5,944 nucleotides of DNA from assembly GCA_903910005.1 (NCBI GenBank), contig CAIVXW010000097.1, positions 1 to 5,944 of the forward strand. The letters run 5' to 3'. Both the position numbers and the translations under genes were made by a program. Below the pieces are notes generated by a model. It searched no databases, was not told the origin of the DNA, and worked only from the letters and a program-made list of their open reading frames with translations. Shown here piece by piece: positions 5,201 to 5,944 of the stretch (position 1 is its first letter; each line of letters opens with the position of its first letter). The stretch comes from an uncultured Methylococcaceae bacterium. Lineage in GTDB: Bacteria; Pseudomonadota; Gammaproteobacteria; Methylococcales; Methylococcaceae.

Positions 5201-5944
<744 letters not shown>

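Overview
The window is typical GC-rich proteobacterial DNA, most likely from a gammaproteobacterium. The evidence is an SppA N-terminus of the proteobacterial type, a VpsR/FleQ-like member of the NtrC regulator family, RnfH (a family of beta- and gammaproteobacteria), and tightly packed genes with overlapping stops and starts. The sequence does not allow a genus call. Five complete genes and two genes cut by the window edges account for about 90 % of the DNA.

Layout. 1-219 (minus): the first 73 codons of sppA. 220-479: a 260-bp divergent intergenic region with a 9-bp inverted repeat, a hairpin and an overlapping G-quadruplex-type motif. 480-1835 (plus): an NtrC-type regulator whose sigma-54 contact loop is replaced. 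2990 to 1807 (minus): a two-gene unit of a cytidylate-kinase-like protein followed by a stand-alone F1 epsilon subunit (AtpC-like); stop and start share one base. The AtpC tail overlaps the regulator tail by 29 bp. 2991-3130: a divergent control region with a candidate promoter and an imperfect palindrome. 3131-4753 and 4746-5033 (plus): a BT1 (folate/biopterin-type) transporter and an RnfH protein, overlapping by 8 bp. 5034-5200: two REP-like hairpin repeats. 5201-5944 (minus): the C-terminal 247 residues of a type I restriction HsdR subunit, whose 5' part lies outside the window.

How the genes relate. No single pathway links all of them. Two coupled pairs stand out: kinase-like plus AtpC, and BT1 transporter plus RnfH. 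Both pairs start from the same 140-bp divergent region and could share control there. The most unusual points are the AtpC gene away from any other ATP synthase gene, and the regulator that keeps the AAA+ fold but has lost the GAFTGA motif, the third P-loop glycine and one arginine finger. The hsdR fragment shows that the right end runs into a restriction-modification locus. I see no convincing wholly new system; the kinase-like/AtpC pair is the best candidate for undescribed biology.
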